Shown: positions 1-8,558 of the stretch, piece by piece | How positions within the stretch are numbered: position 1 is the stretch's first letter | How the letters are laid out: each line of letters begins with the position of its first letter | Assembly (NCBI RefSeq): GCF_000234665.1 | Contig: NC_018335.1 | Span: 1,226,954-1,290,953, forward strand | Length of the DNA: 64,000 nucleotides | Origin: Leishmania mexicana MHOM/GT/2001/U1103 | Lineage: Eukaryota > Euglenozoa > Kinetoplastea > Trypanosomatida > Trypanosomatidae | Direction: 5' to 3' | The notes under the pieces: model-generated | The model's database searches: none | Told to the model about the DNA's origin: nothing | Seen by the model: only the letters and a program-made list of their open reading frames with translations | Position numbers and translations under genes: made by a program

Positions 1-1095
1 CCGCCGCTGCTCCTGCCGGGCCGTTCGATAGGTGTGCGTTTCTCTCTCTCTCGTCACGCAACGGGTTGCGAGCGGAGTGGGGAGCGTGACGAGCCGATGC
101 TGTGTCGACGCTGGATGCTGCAGTTTTCGCTTGCCATATCGTTCGCGTCTTGAAGGTACTTTTATGTGTGTGCCTTTTTAGTATTTCCTCCCGTAGTGCG
201 TGTGCTTGTGCCCCACAGCCGCGGATACAATGCGGTGCGCGATTTCCGCTTCGCTTGCCTGCCGGCAGCCCGCCTGTACGTGTCTTTGTATCTGACGGCG
301 CACCGACACTCCGCCCAGCTAAGCCACGTGTAGGTGAGCACCCGTTGCCTTATCACTTCTTCACCATCATTAATCATCACACGCACAGGCGCACACAGCG
401 CCACGAAAGGCAGAAAGAAAGGGGGTACGCCGTGCTGCAGTCGTCCTGCCGGCCGCATTGTATGCCTGAGTTTATCCCACTCTGATGCGCGCGCCACTCA
501 CACGCCAAGAGCAGCAGAGCATTACCGCTGTGCATCTGAGCTGTCCCCATAAGGGGTCTGTGCGCTGCAGTATGCCCATGCTGGTGATGGTATGCGCATA
601 AGCAGACTCTTCAATGGCGAAGCCTCCGTAACAATCGAGTCGACCACAACATACACGATCCTCAGCCGTGATCCCCCTGTGGCTCGCAGGCTGAGCGAGT
701 ACGTGCCAGCTTCGTATACCCAACACAATCCTACTTGTCACCCAACCCCTCCTTCCCGGCGACTTGGGTGCTTCTTCCACCGCCTCCCGATTTCTCACTC
801 CATGCACGCTCATCACCTCTGTCCTTATGGGCGTGTCTTTCTCGGTGCTTGCGTGTTTCATTCCTCCCCCCTCTCCACTCCCGCCTCAGCGTCTCTGACG
901 TGCGCGCATGTAAATTTATTTTGGTGCTCCGCCGCGTTGTTGTGCCCGAATCCGTCTTCTGCTCCTTGTTCCTCAAAGCGAGAGAACCAAACAAAAAGCA
1001 GATCACGCAGGCAAAGACGCGGGCACCCTCACGACTTGATAGCCCCCCACCCCCTCCCCTCTCTCCCTGCCTGATCCCCTTGTCCCCACCGCGCT

Positions 1096-1119
1096 CACAC
1101 ACACACACACACACACACA
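1096..1119. repeat. (CA)n microsatellite
   Basis: Twelve uninterrupted CA units lie in the spacer just upstream of the polypyrimidine tract of the first gene. Confidence 0.9.
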
Positions 1120-1140
1120 TACAGCATCAACACCGGCGCA

Positions 1141-1179
1141 TTCTTTCTTCTCCCCCTCCCCCTCCCACTACCATTACAG
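1141..1179 (+). promoter_or_regulatory. Predicted trans-splice acceptor for the IQ/TPR gene
   Basis: A long pyrimidine tract (1141-1167) is followed by ACCATTACAG, with the AG at 1178-1179. This would leave a 5' UTR of about 245 bases before the ATG at 1425. The assignment rests on the usual trypanosomatid rule of the first AG after a polypyrimidine tract; no transcript data were available. Confidence 0.5.
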
Positions 1180-1424
1180 ACGAACACACGGCACTCGCCA
1201 TCGCCCTCCTCGTGCGCGCGTGGATCACCTTCCGCACTCTGCATCTTGTAACGGCAGCAGCGCCATTTCGCCCCAGTCTATTACTCCTCCCCCTCTCTCT
1301 CTACCTCTGCCTCGCCGAGAGACACGCACGGACGGGGGAAAGAAGACACGAGGGGGGGGGGCGGAGCAAACAGCGAAGGTTACGAGTTTATCCTCGTGCC
1401 GCTCTCCTCGGCGAGCTGCTTGAC

Positions 1425-4400
1425 ATGACATCCATGGCACGCCACTACTCTCTTTCCAATCCGCCGCCGGCCGAGGGCGCGCTGGATGGCCGCGAGACGG
1501 CGCACGAGGCGGAGATACTGGAGGTGCAAGCTCTCCAGGCAGAGCGTGATGGTGAATGCGGGCGCGGTATACTGCTCATGGAGCGCGCGCTGCAGATTCG
1601 CTGCCACCTGGTGAACCAGCTGCGCGAAAAATGGGCAAATGCTGCGTCAGGGACGGGGTTTTCGCCGGGCGCCGCCGCTCATCGCATGTCTGTCCTCGCT
1701 AATGTGGATGCGGTGAGTAAAGAAGAGCTTCTTTTAGAGTATCAGACCCAATGCGGTGAGCTCTACGACGCGGCCGAGCGCCTCGTGGTTCGCTGCAACG
1801 GGCTCGCTGTCGAGCACTTTAAGCGAGGCGCATTCTCGGAAGCCAGCCCACTCCTCGAGTACGCGATGCAGTTAACGGAGGATGAGGCGTATCCGCTATG
1901 CGAGGTCGATGACCGACGGCGGCACTTGCGTGGAGTCACGCTCAACAACCTCGGCTGCATGGAGCGCCGCCGCGGCCACTTCTCCGAAGCACTACAGTAC
2001 ATGAAGTCGTCGATGGAGATGACTGGTGTCGAGTCACCTGTGGCTTACATGAACACCAGCGCTATTCTTATCCAGCTCCGGCTCAGCGACGAAGCGGTGC
2101 GGATGGCGGAGCGCTCCATCGAGCTACTTTACCAAACACCTGAGGACCCGTCGCTGCTGGCAGTGGCGCATCACAACCTGGCGATGGCACTCGAGCCGGT
2201 TGATCCGGCACGGTGCGTGGAGGAGTATGCGCTAGCATACCGGACGGCCTGCTCCACACTGGGCCCGGAGAGCGAGACGAGTCTGTCTATTCAGCGCAGC
2301 TGGAGGCGGTATGAGGCGACGCGCGTGCCTCCGGCAATGGGGGCGCTCTTCACGGTCGGTGATGGCGCCGCTGCATCTCGGCTGCGTGGGCTCGTTGGTG
2401 CCGCGCCAACCAGACATGCGTACACTGCGCCGCATCGCTTGCCGGCAACGCTGCCGCGCACACACACCGGCAAAAGCGGCACTGGGTCCCCGATCGACGT
2501 GATGGAGCTCTTTCCGCACCCTTTTCTGCCCAGCGCGTCCGTCTCGTCCGCGCCGACGAAGACGCCGCGGGATGTGACGCCGATCTACCGCCCCGCAGTG
2601 GTGCCTCGTCGGCCTCTTGCCCCTGGACCGCCGTCAGGCGTAACGGCAACCTCATCCAATCGCAGTCGTGAGCCGCAGCCGCAGCCGCAGCCGCAGCCGC
2701 GCCACCAGCAGCAAGAGCAGCACCGGCAGCCACGGCGTCAGTATGGGACGGAGAAGGCGATACGTTCCTCGCTACCAGCCTCCCGCACTGCGGTGGCGGC
2801 CCCACGGCCGCCACCCGCCAACCGGCCGAACGAGAGTGCGGTGGCCGCCCCGCGGCAGCCACCCGCCAACCGGCCGAACGAGCGTGCGGTGGCAGCCGGC
2901 AGCGGCCGCGTCGCCGCTTCAATGACGCTGTCGCCTCCGGCCTCTCGCCAGAGGCAAGCGACCGCCCAGCGGCGCAACTCGCCTACCACACCAGCGCAAG
3001 AGTCGTCACGGCAGTCACCGCCGCGTACAAGCATCCGTCAGCAACGCTTGCCGGTGCAAAGGAGTACGGCAGATGCGTCCCTCACGGGTAGCGTGCTACG
3101 AAAGCGGGAGAAGAGCACATCACACTACGCCAATGACCGGTTCACAACGCAGGCGTCGTCCACCGCGCTGTCGTCTTCCGCTGCGCAGTCACCAGGACGC
3201 GGGCCACGTCGCCCCATCAAGGAGAGCGGCAGCAGCAACTATTCTCTCTCCCTGCCACTGCCGCGAAGCCTCCCGCCATTGCAGACCGCCGTCGCTGCAG
3301 AGTCGCCTGCGGTGGCGCCGAATCCGTCGTACTCCCGCTCGTCGCACGACACGAATGCGAATGCGCCGCTCCCGCCCACCTCCGCGTCGTTTTCCCTCAC
3401 GTCGGATCCGCTGGCGTTTCTGCAGAATCGACTCGAAATTCTGCTTCAAGACGAAGAAGAGCTAGAGCACAAGTACGCCCAAGCGACAGTGATTCAGCGG
3501 TACTACCGCGGCCACCTGGCCCATCGTCATGTGACCGCACTCCGAGCCACGCGCGCGAGTTATGCGCGGCTTGCCCAGCTGCGCCGTCATATGGCCGCAC
3601 GCCGAATTCAGCGAGCGTTTCGGCGCCACCGACGTCACAGCCGCTACCCTCTTGCAGCTGGTCAGCTGGGCCGCTACGCAGCAGCCGGAGGCCGACGCGG
3701 TGCTCAGCACCAAGCGGCTACGCAGCTGCAGCGAATTGCGCGCGGTTGGCTGGCACGGCGTCACTACGCGCAGCTGCGCAAGTACGCATGTGAGAGTCCA
3801 GCAGCTGCGACTCGCATCCAGCGCTGGATTCGCGCACTGCAAGCGCGACGCCACTACGCAGCCTTGCTCGCCGCAAAGGCGCAGCAGGAGGCAGTGGCGC
3901 TTGAGCATGAACGTCGTCAGTACGCAGCGACTCGCATTCAAGGCCAGTGGCTCACCCACATACAGCGCAGAGCATGCCAGGCGGGCCTGCGCAACCGTAT
4001 GATGGCCCGTGCCGCCGAGGATGCCCGATGCCGCATGAGGGCGGCTATCAGTATCCAGTCGGCATGGCGAGGGTATCAGGCGCGCCGGCTCTATCAAGAC
4101 ATGTACTGGCGCACCTCCCAGCTGCGTACGGCTCGAGTGGAGTACCAGCAACGCCGTCAGGCTGCTGTGCGACTTCAGGCATTTGGGCGGATGCTCATAG
4201 CCAGGCAGCACGCAACGCCGCTGCTCACGGTCGCCCGCTTCCGAGCAGCGGCTGAGATTCGAACCCGCAGCCACGAAGGGCAGGCCGCTATTAGGATTCA
4301 GTGTGCCTATCGCCGCCACGTGGCTCGTCGAGTGTGTGCCGCCAAGCGTGCAGCGCGCAAGAAGCAGATTAGCCAGGGCCTAATGCAGGTGCACACCGCA

Positions 4401-7400
4401 ACTGTGCAACGTGCAGGACGAGGCTACATGGCGCGGAAAGACGTAGGGACAAAGTTGTCAGCGCTGCAGGCTGAGGCAGAGCGGTACGAGCGTCGTCTGC
4501 TGGCTTTGAAGCAGAAAGAGCTGGAGGCTGCACGCGCTGTCGCGCTGACGTCTCAGCTCAATGTTTCCGCACTACGCGAAGGCGAGGGTGAGGAGCGGCG
4601 CATGCTTACCGGGGCGGAGCAGCAGCAGTGGCACGACGTGCTCACGCAGTGCAACGCACTGTTAGCGGCGGCGAAGGAGACTGAGGTAGAGAAAGAGGCT
4701 ATGAAGGCCATTTCGTCACTGGCCTTACATGACTTTTCCCGCATCATCAAGGCGAAGAAGGAGCGAGCCCATCGCCAAGAGGCGCGTGACGCCTACCTGG
4801 ACCAGTGCGCGGCAGAGGATGCCGAGGCGCATAGGGAGATGTGCGCGCGCGTGGTAACTGACTTCATGCGTAGCGCCGCCGCCCGCAGCACCTTGCTTAG
4901 ATTAGCCAAGACGATGAGCTCGTGCAACGACGCTCGTGCGTTGCAGGAGGAGGATGATAAGACGCCTGCGGCTGCGACGACGGATGAAGCAGCCGAGAAG
5001 CGTCCGCTCACGGCGGAGCAGATTGCCGCTGAGCGTGCGGAGCTGGACCGGCTGGAGCACGAGGAGCTGCTGGCTTCTGAAGCCGCGGCAGCCGAGAAGC
5101 GCCCGCTCACGGCGGAGCAGATTGCCGCTGAGCGTGCGGAGCTGGACCGGCTGGAGCACGAGGAGCTGCTGGCTTCTGAAGCCGCGGCAGCCGAGAAGCG
5201 CCCGCTCACGGCGGAGCAGATTGCCGCTGAGCGTGCGGAGCTGGACCGGCTGGAGCACGAGGAGCTGCTGGCTTCTGAAGCCGCGGCAGCCGAGAAGCGC
5301 CCGCTCACGGCGGAGCAGATTGCCGCTGAGCGTGCGGAGCTGGACCGGCTGGAGCGCGAGGTGCTGGGTGATAGAGATACCTCAAGTGCGTACGAGGAAG
5401 AGGCACCTCCAGCTGCTGGTGAGTCTATCACTTCTGCAGATGCATCTATTAGTGCCAGTGCTTTGGCAGATGTGATGCTGGCTCGTCTAAGGGCCATCTG
5501 GCAGGCCGAGGTGGCGGCAGAAAAACAGCGCCGCCGAAAACAAGAGGAGCTGCATCGTGCAATGTTCGAACACAGGCAGCTGCGCATCGCAGCCGCCGAA
5601 GAGGGAGAGGAGCTCGCTCCCTATCGTATTAACCGAGTGCGCCTGCAGATGCCATTTGCGGCTGCGCCGGAGAAGGCCCTCCCGTCGCCGGCAGAGTCGT
5701 CCGCAGCTATGGGGAACAAGTACTGTCAGGAGCGCGCTGCGCAGGAGCTTGCTGCAGTGCAGTGCATCGAACGCCACTTCATTGGCTGGGGTGCCCGAAA
5801 GCACCTGAAGGCACTGCTGCGCGTGCTGGATGAGTATCTCAGTGCCCTGCAAGACTTTGACCGTCATGAGAGGCCGGTGCTTACTTACGTGCGGCTTCGC
5901 GAAGTACTCACGCGTTATCCAGAATTGCGAACGCGTGTTTCGCAGGTGCCCGTTTCATCCCCCCCTGGATATTCCGCCATTGCAGACGGCAACTCATCCG
6001 CTTCGCCATCTATACCACAAACATCCAGGAAAACTCTGAAAGATTTTTCCCGCATCATCAAGGCGAAGAAGGAGCGAGCCCATCGCCAAGAGGCGCGTGA
6101 CGCCTACCTGGACCAGTGCGCGGCAGAGGATGCCGAGGCGCATAGGGAGATGTGCGCGCGCGTGGTAACTGACTTCATGCGTAGCGCCGCCGCCCGCAGC
6201 ACCTTGCTTAGATTAGCCAAGACGATGAGCTCGTGCAACGACGCTCGTGCGTTGCAGGAGGAGGATGATAAGACGCCTGCGGCTGCGACGACGGATGAAG
6301 CAGCCGAGAAGCGTCCGCTCACGGCGGAGCAGATTGCCGCTGAGCGTGCGGAGCTGGACCGGCTGGAGCACGAGGAGCTGCTGGCTTCTGAAGCCGCGGC
6401 AGCCGAGAAGCGCCCGCTCACGGCGGAGCAGATTGCCGCTGAGCGTGCGGAGCTGGACCGGCTGGAGCACGAGGAGCTGCTGGCTTCTGAAGCCGCGGCA
6501 GCCGAGAAGCGCCCGCTCACGGCGGAGCAGATTGCCGCTGAGCGTGCGGAGCTGGACCGGCTGGAGCACGAGGAGCTGCTGGCTTCTGAAGCCGCGGCAG
6601 CCGAGAAGCGCCCGCTCACGGCGGAGCAGATTGCCGCTGAGCGTGCGGAGCTGGACCGGCTGGAGCACGAGGAGCTGCTGGCTTCTGAAGCCGCGGCAGC
6701 CGAGAAGCGCCCGCTCACGGCGGAGCAGATTGCCGCTGAGCGTGCGGAGCTGGACCGGCTGGAGCACGAGGAGCTGCTGGCTTCTGAAGCCGCGGCAGCC
6801 GAGAAGCGCCCGCTCACGGCGGAGCAGATTGCCGCTGAGCGTGCGGAGCTGGACCGGCTGGAGCACGAGGAGCTGCTGGCTTCTGAAGCCGCGGCAGCCG
6901 AGAAGCGCCCGCTCACGGCGGAGCAGATTGCCGCTGAGCGTGCGGAGCTGGACCGGCTGGAGCACGAGGAGCTGCTGGCTTCTGAAGCCGCGGCAGCCGA
7001 GAAGCGCCCGCTCACGGCGGAGCAGATTGCCGCTGAGCGTGCGGAGCTGGACCGGCTGGAGCGCGAGGAGAGAGATGCCGATGCAGAGGAGGGGAAAGCG
7101 CCGCGGCCGTTGGCGTCCGAGGAGCTGCTCGCGGACGGTGCAGCGGTTGGCCTTCTTGAACGCCGGGAACAAATAGGCGGCGAAGAGGGAGCTAGACGTC
7201 TCCGGCGACGACTGACGGAACAGCAGGTTATGGTGGAACGCTTGGCGTTGGACCAGCTGGACTACCTCGAGCAGGTGGCAACGGAGCGCGGAAGGGTGGA
7301 CCGACTGAGCTGCGTGGAGCACAACGTGTTGAGTGCAGCTGTTCTTCATGCGCAGAGGGTGCAGGAGGAGCGTTGCAGCGCTGATACCGCGTACACCTCG

Positions 7401-8558
7401 ACGTCGTCAACGGTGAGGCCATTCGCGCCACAGCAGCGGGAAGGCCTCACCAGCAGCGAGGCGGGTGGCCGCTTGTGGGTGTTTGCCAAGGCCATCCGAG
7501 ACAAAAAGGACCTGCGCCAACGGCAAGCTGCCCGTGATGCTTACCTGCAAGAGATGCACAATGAAAATGCCATTGATGCCGACGAAGAGGAGAAGCAGCA
7601 GGAGGAACGCGCAACGACGCCTTCCTCGGGTGGAAGTACGTGGCCGCGGTGCAGCAACGAGATAAGCGGCGAGGATAGAGAGGTGGTGGACCAGGAGGCG
7701 ATGTGCCAGCTGTACCATCAAGAGCGCCGATCCTTTGCCTCCTCGCTTGTAGGCGGCTTTGTCGATATCATCAAGGCGAAGAAGGAGCGAGCCCATCGCC
7801 AAGAGGCGCGTGACGCCTACCTGGACCAGTGCGCGGCAGAGGATGCCGAGGCGCATAGGGAGATGTGCGCGCGCGTGGTAACTGACTTCATGCGTAGCGC
7901 CGCCGCCCGCAGCACCTTGCTTAGATTAGCCAAGACGATGAGCTCGTGCAACGACGCTCGTGCGTTGCAGGAGGAGGATGATAAGACGCCTGCGGCTGCG
8001 ACGACGGATGATGGCAGCGATGAGGGTGCGTACGCAACCTCTGCCGAGCTGTGTGAGCACTCCGCTTTGTCTGCGGCTCTCAGAATCCAAGGTTTCTTCA
8101 GGGGCGTGCAGGCAAGGCGTCGACTGCGAGTACTGCAAGAGGGATACCGTGCCTACCTCGAGGAGGAACTTGCGGTAGAGGAGCTACTGTACTCAGCGGC
8201 GGTTACCATTCAGCGCTTGTACCGCGGCCATCTGGCACGTCGGCAGGCGGCCATGGCTATTGTGCAGCGTGATCTCTACCTGCTGTCACTCCAGGAAGAG
8301 GATTGGTCAGGTACGGGTTCGAAGTGCGAAGAAGATGGGAGCGATGCGCCCTTGCCAGCATCTTTATCTGTTTTCGCTTCCTCACCGAAGGGTGTCGCAG
8401 GCGGCGGGGCTGAGGGAGCGACGACTTGCTCCTTCACCCCACGCCGCTCTTCTTCGTCGTCCTATACTGGTCTGCGTGAAATTGCCAGCACAGCCATCGT
8501 GACGGAGGTGAATGAGACGGACGAGGCAGGGCTGGATCAGCTCTTGCATCGCTCCTGA
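1425..8558 (+). CDS. Giant TPR and IQ-motif repeat protein
   Basis: Encodes about 2377 residues from the ATG at 1425; a second in-frame ATG at 1434 is also possible. Residues ~25-300 look like tetratricopeptide helices (LNNLGCMERRRGHFSEALQY is typical). Residues ~300-650 are low-complexity P/Q/S/R-rich, including a 16-residue tandem duplication. Residues ~687-1005 hold about nine IQ calmodulin-binding motifs (for example ATVIQRYYRGHLAHRHV), with one degenerate IQ near 1442 and two more near 2218 and 2259. Between and beyond them lie three copies of an ~82-residue basic/acidic helical block (from ~1107, 1544 and 2115) and two arrays of a 33-residue charged repeat. IQ arrays usually bind calmodulin or calmodulin-like light chains, so a cytoskeletal or flagellar scaffold is plausible, but this is inference. 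No motor or kinase domain was seen. Expect copy-number variation between strains. Confidence 0.9.
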   Translation: MTSMARHYSLSNPPPAEGALDGRETAHEAEILEVQALQAERDGECGRGILLMERALQIRCHLVNQLREKWANAASGTGFSPGAAAHRMSVLANVDAVSKEELLLEYQTQCGELYDAAERLVVRCNGLAVEHFKRGAFSEASPLLEYAMQLTEDEAYPLCEVDDRRRHLRGVTLNNLGCMERRRGHFSEALQYMKSSMEMTGVESPVAYMNTSAILIQLRLSDEAVRMAERSIELLYQTPEDPSLLAVAHHNLAMALEPVDPARCVEEYALAYRTACSTLGPESETSLSIQRSWRRYEATRVPPAMGALFTVGDGAAASRLRGLVGAAPTRHAYTAPHRLPATLPRTHTGKSGTGSPIDVMELFPHPFLPSASVSSAPTKTPRDVTPIYRPAVVPRRPLAPGPPSGVTATSSNRSREPQPQPQPQPRHQQQEQHRQPRRQYGTEKAIRSSLPASRTAVAAPRPPPANRPNESAVAAPRQPPANRPNERAVAAGSGRVAASMTLSPPASRQRQATAQRRNSPTTPAQESSRQSPPRTSIRQQRLPVQRSTADASLTGSVLRKREKSTSHYANDRFTTQASSTALSSSAAQSPGRGPRRPIKESGSSNYSLSLPLPRSLPPLQTAVAAESPAVAPNPSYSRSSHDTNANAPLPPTSASFSLTSDPLAFLQNRLEILLQDEEELEHKYAQATVIQRYYRGHLAHRHVTALRATRASYARLAQLRRHMAARRIQRAFRRHRRHSRYPLAAGQLGRYAAAGGRRGAQHQAATQLQRIARGWLARRHYAQLRKYACESPAAATRIQRWIRALQARRHYAALLAAKAQQEAVALEHERRQYAATRIQGQWLTHIQRRACQAGLRNRMMARAAEDARCRMRAAISIQSAWRGYQARRLYQDMYWRTSQLRTARVEYQQRRQAAVRLQAFGRMLIARQHATPLLTVARFRAAAEIRTRSHEGQAAIRIQCAYRRHVARRVCAAKRAARKKQISQGLMQVHTATVQRAGRGYMARKDVGTKLSALQAEAERYERRLLALKQKELEAARAVALTSQLNVSALREGEGEERRMLTGAEQQQWHDVLTQCNALLAAAKETEVEKEAMKAISSLALHDFSRIIKAKKERAHRQEARDAYLDQCAAEDAEAHREMCARVVTDFMRSAAARSTLLRLAKTMSSCNDARALQEEDDKTPAAATTDEAAEKRPLTAEQIAAERAELDRLEHEELLASEAAAAEKRPLTAEQIAAERAELDRLEHEELLASEAAAAEKRPLTAEQIAAERAELDRLEHEELLASEAAAAEKRPLTAEQIAAERAELDRLEREVLGDRDTSSAYEEEAPPAAGESITSADASISASALADVMLARLRAIWQAEVAAEKQRRRKQEELHRAMFEHRQLRIAAAEEGEELAPYRINRVRLQMPFAAAPEKALPSPAESSAAMGNKYCQERAAQELAAVQCIERHFIGWGARKHLKALLRVLDEYLSALQDFDRHERPVLTYVRLREVLTRYPELRTRVSQVPVSSPPGYSAIADGNSSASPSIPQTSRKTLKDFSRIIKAKKERAHRQEARDAYLDQCAAEDAEAHREMCARVVTDFMRSAAARSTLLRLAKTMSSCNDARALQEEDDKTPAAATTDEAAEKRPLTAEQIAAERAELDRLEHEELLASEAAAAEKRPLTAEQIAAERAELDRLEHEELLASEAAAAEKRPLTAEQIAAERAELDRLEHEELLASEAAAAEKRPLTAEQIAAERAELDRLEHEELLASEAAAAEKRPLTAEQIAAERAELDRLEHEELLASEAAAAEKRPLTAEQIAAERAELDRLEHEELLASEAAAAEKRPLTAEQIAAERAELDRLEHEELLASEAAAAEKRPLTAEQIAAERAELDRLEREERDADAEEGKAPRPLASEELLADGAAVGLLERREQIGGEEGARRLRRRLTEQQVMVERLALDQLDYLEQVATERGRVDRLSCVEHNVLSAAVLHAQRVQEERCSADTAYTSTSSTVRPFAPQQREGLTSSEAGGRLWVFAKAIRDKKDLRQRQAARDAYLQEMHNENAIDADEEEKQQEERATTPSSGGSTWPRCSNEISGEDREVVDQEAMCQLYHQERRSFASSLVGGFVDIIKAKKERAHRQEARDAYLDQCAAEDAEAHREMCARVVTDFMRSAAARSTLLRLAKTMSSCNDARALQEEDDKTPAAATTDDGSDEGAYATSAELCEHSALSAALRIQGFFRGVQARRRLRVLQEGYRAYLEEELAVEELLYSAAVTIQRLYRGHLARRQAAMAIVQRDLYLLSLQEEDWSGTGSKCEEDGSDAPLPASLSVFASSPKGVAGGGAEGATTCSFTPRRSSSSSYTGLREIASTAIVTEVNETDEAGLDQLLHRS
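2790..2885 (+). repeat. 48-base tandem duplication in the IQ/TPR gene
   Basis: Two adjacent 48-base units (2790-2837 and 2838-2885) each encode a 16-residue AVAAPR..PPANRPNE-type peptide. They differ at a few bases, and a partial third unit (GCGGTGGCAGCC) follows. They lie in the low-complexity linker between the TPR and IQ regions. Confidence 0.8.
4743..4987 (+). repeat. 245-base internal block, copy 1 of 3
   Basis: Begins ATCATCAAGGCGAAGAAGG and ends at GACGGATGA. It is base-for-base identical, by eye, to 6054-6298 and 7767-8011. It encodes an ~82-residue segment starting IIKAKKERAHRQEARDAYLD. Spacings between copies are multiples of three, so the frame is kept. Confidence 0.9.
4991..5360 (+). 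repeat. 99-base tandem array, 4 units
   Basis: Units start at 4991, 5090, 5189 and 5288; the last is truncated and diverges after AELDRLE. Each unit encodes 33 residues starting EKRPLTAEQ and ending ELLASEAAAA, a charged helix-forming repeat. The first unit has CGT where later ones have CGC, and the second array shows the same difference, so block plus array were copied together. Confidence 0.92.
6054..6298 (+). repeat. 245-base internal block, copy 2 of 3
   Basis: Identical by eye to 4743-4987, offset by 1311 bases. Homology to copy 1 extends a few codons upstream (DFSR, with GAC changed to GAT) and runs on into the following 99-base repeats. Confidence 0.9.
6302..7066 (+). repeat. 99-base tandem array, 8 units
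   Basis: Units start at 6302, 6401, 6500, 6599, 6698, 6797, 6896 and 6995; the last is truncated. The unit is the same 33-residue repeat as the array at 4991. Units after the first look identical at the base level. Because 99 is divisible by three and the unit lacks stops in several frames, long false ORFs appear here on both strands. Confidence 0.92.
7767..8011 (+). repeat. 245-base internal block, copy 3 of 3
   Basis: Identical by eye to copies 1 and 2, but followed by GATGGCAGC instead of a 99-base array. This third copy was therefore made without the tandem repeats or has lost them. It is flanked by unique sequence leading to the C-terminal IQ motifs. Confidence 0.9.

Larger units (their letters stand above)
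1..1424. other. Non-coding spacer upstream of the IQ/TPR gene
   Basis: No convincing gene was seen. The right part (about 720-1330) is strongly C/T-rich and includes a (CA)12 tract at 1096-1119 and pyrimidine runs at 1141-1167. It is best read as the end of an upstream transcript plus the splice-acceptor zone and 5' UTR of the gene starting at 1425. The frame of that gene stays open back to 735, but the predicted peptide there is low-complexity S/P/H-rich sequence typical of translated pyrimidine tracts, so it is not taken as coding. Confidence 0.6.

Noticed and set aside
735..1424. N-terminal extension of the IQ/TPR gene to 735
   Set aside because: The open frame there encodes low-complexity sequence from pyrimidine tracts and a CA microsatellite, and it contains a strong splice-acceptor signal at 1178-1179.
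4991..7066. CRISPR-like regular repeats
   Set aside because: The units are directly adjacent without spacers and encode a protein repeat within one open frame in a eukaryotic genome.
6104..7349. Long ORFs on the minus strand and in another plus frame over the repeat array
   Set aside because: The 99-base unit is a multiple of three and free of stops in several frames, so any such array yields long false frames. The 33-residue frame of the IQ/TPR gene continues into IQ motifs on both sides and is the real one.
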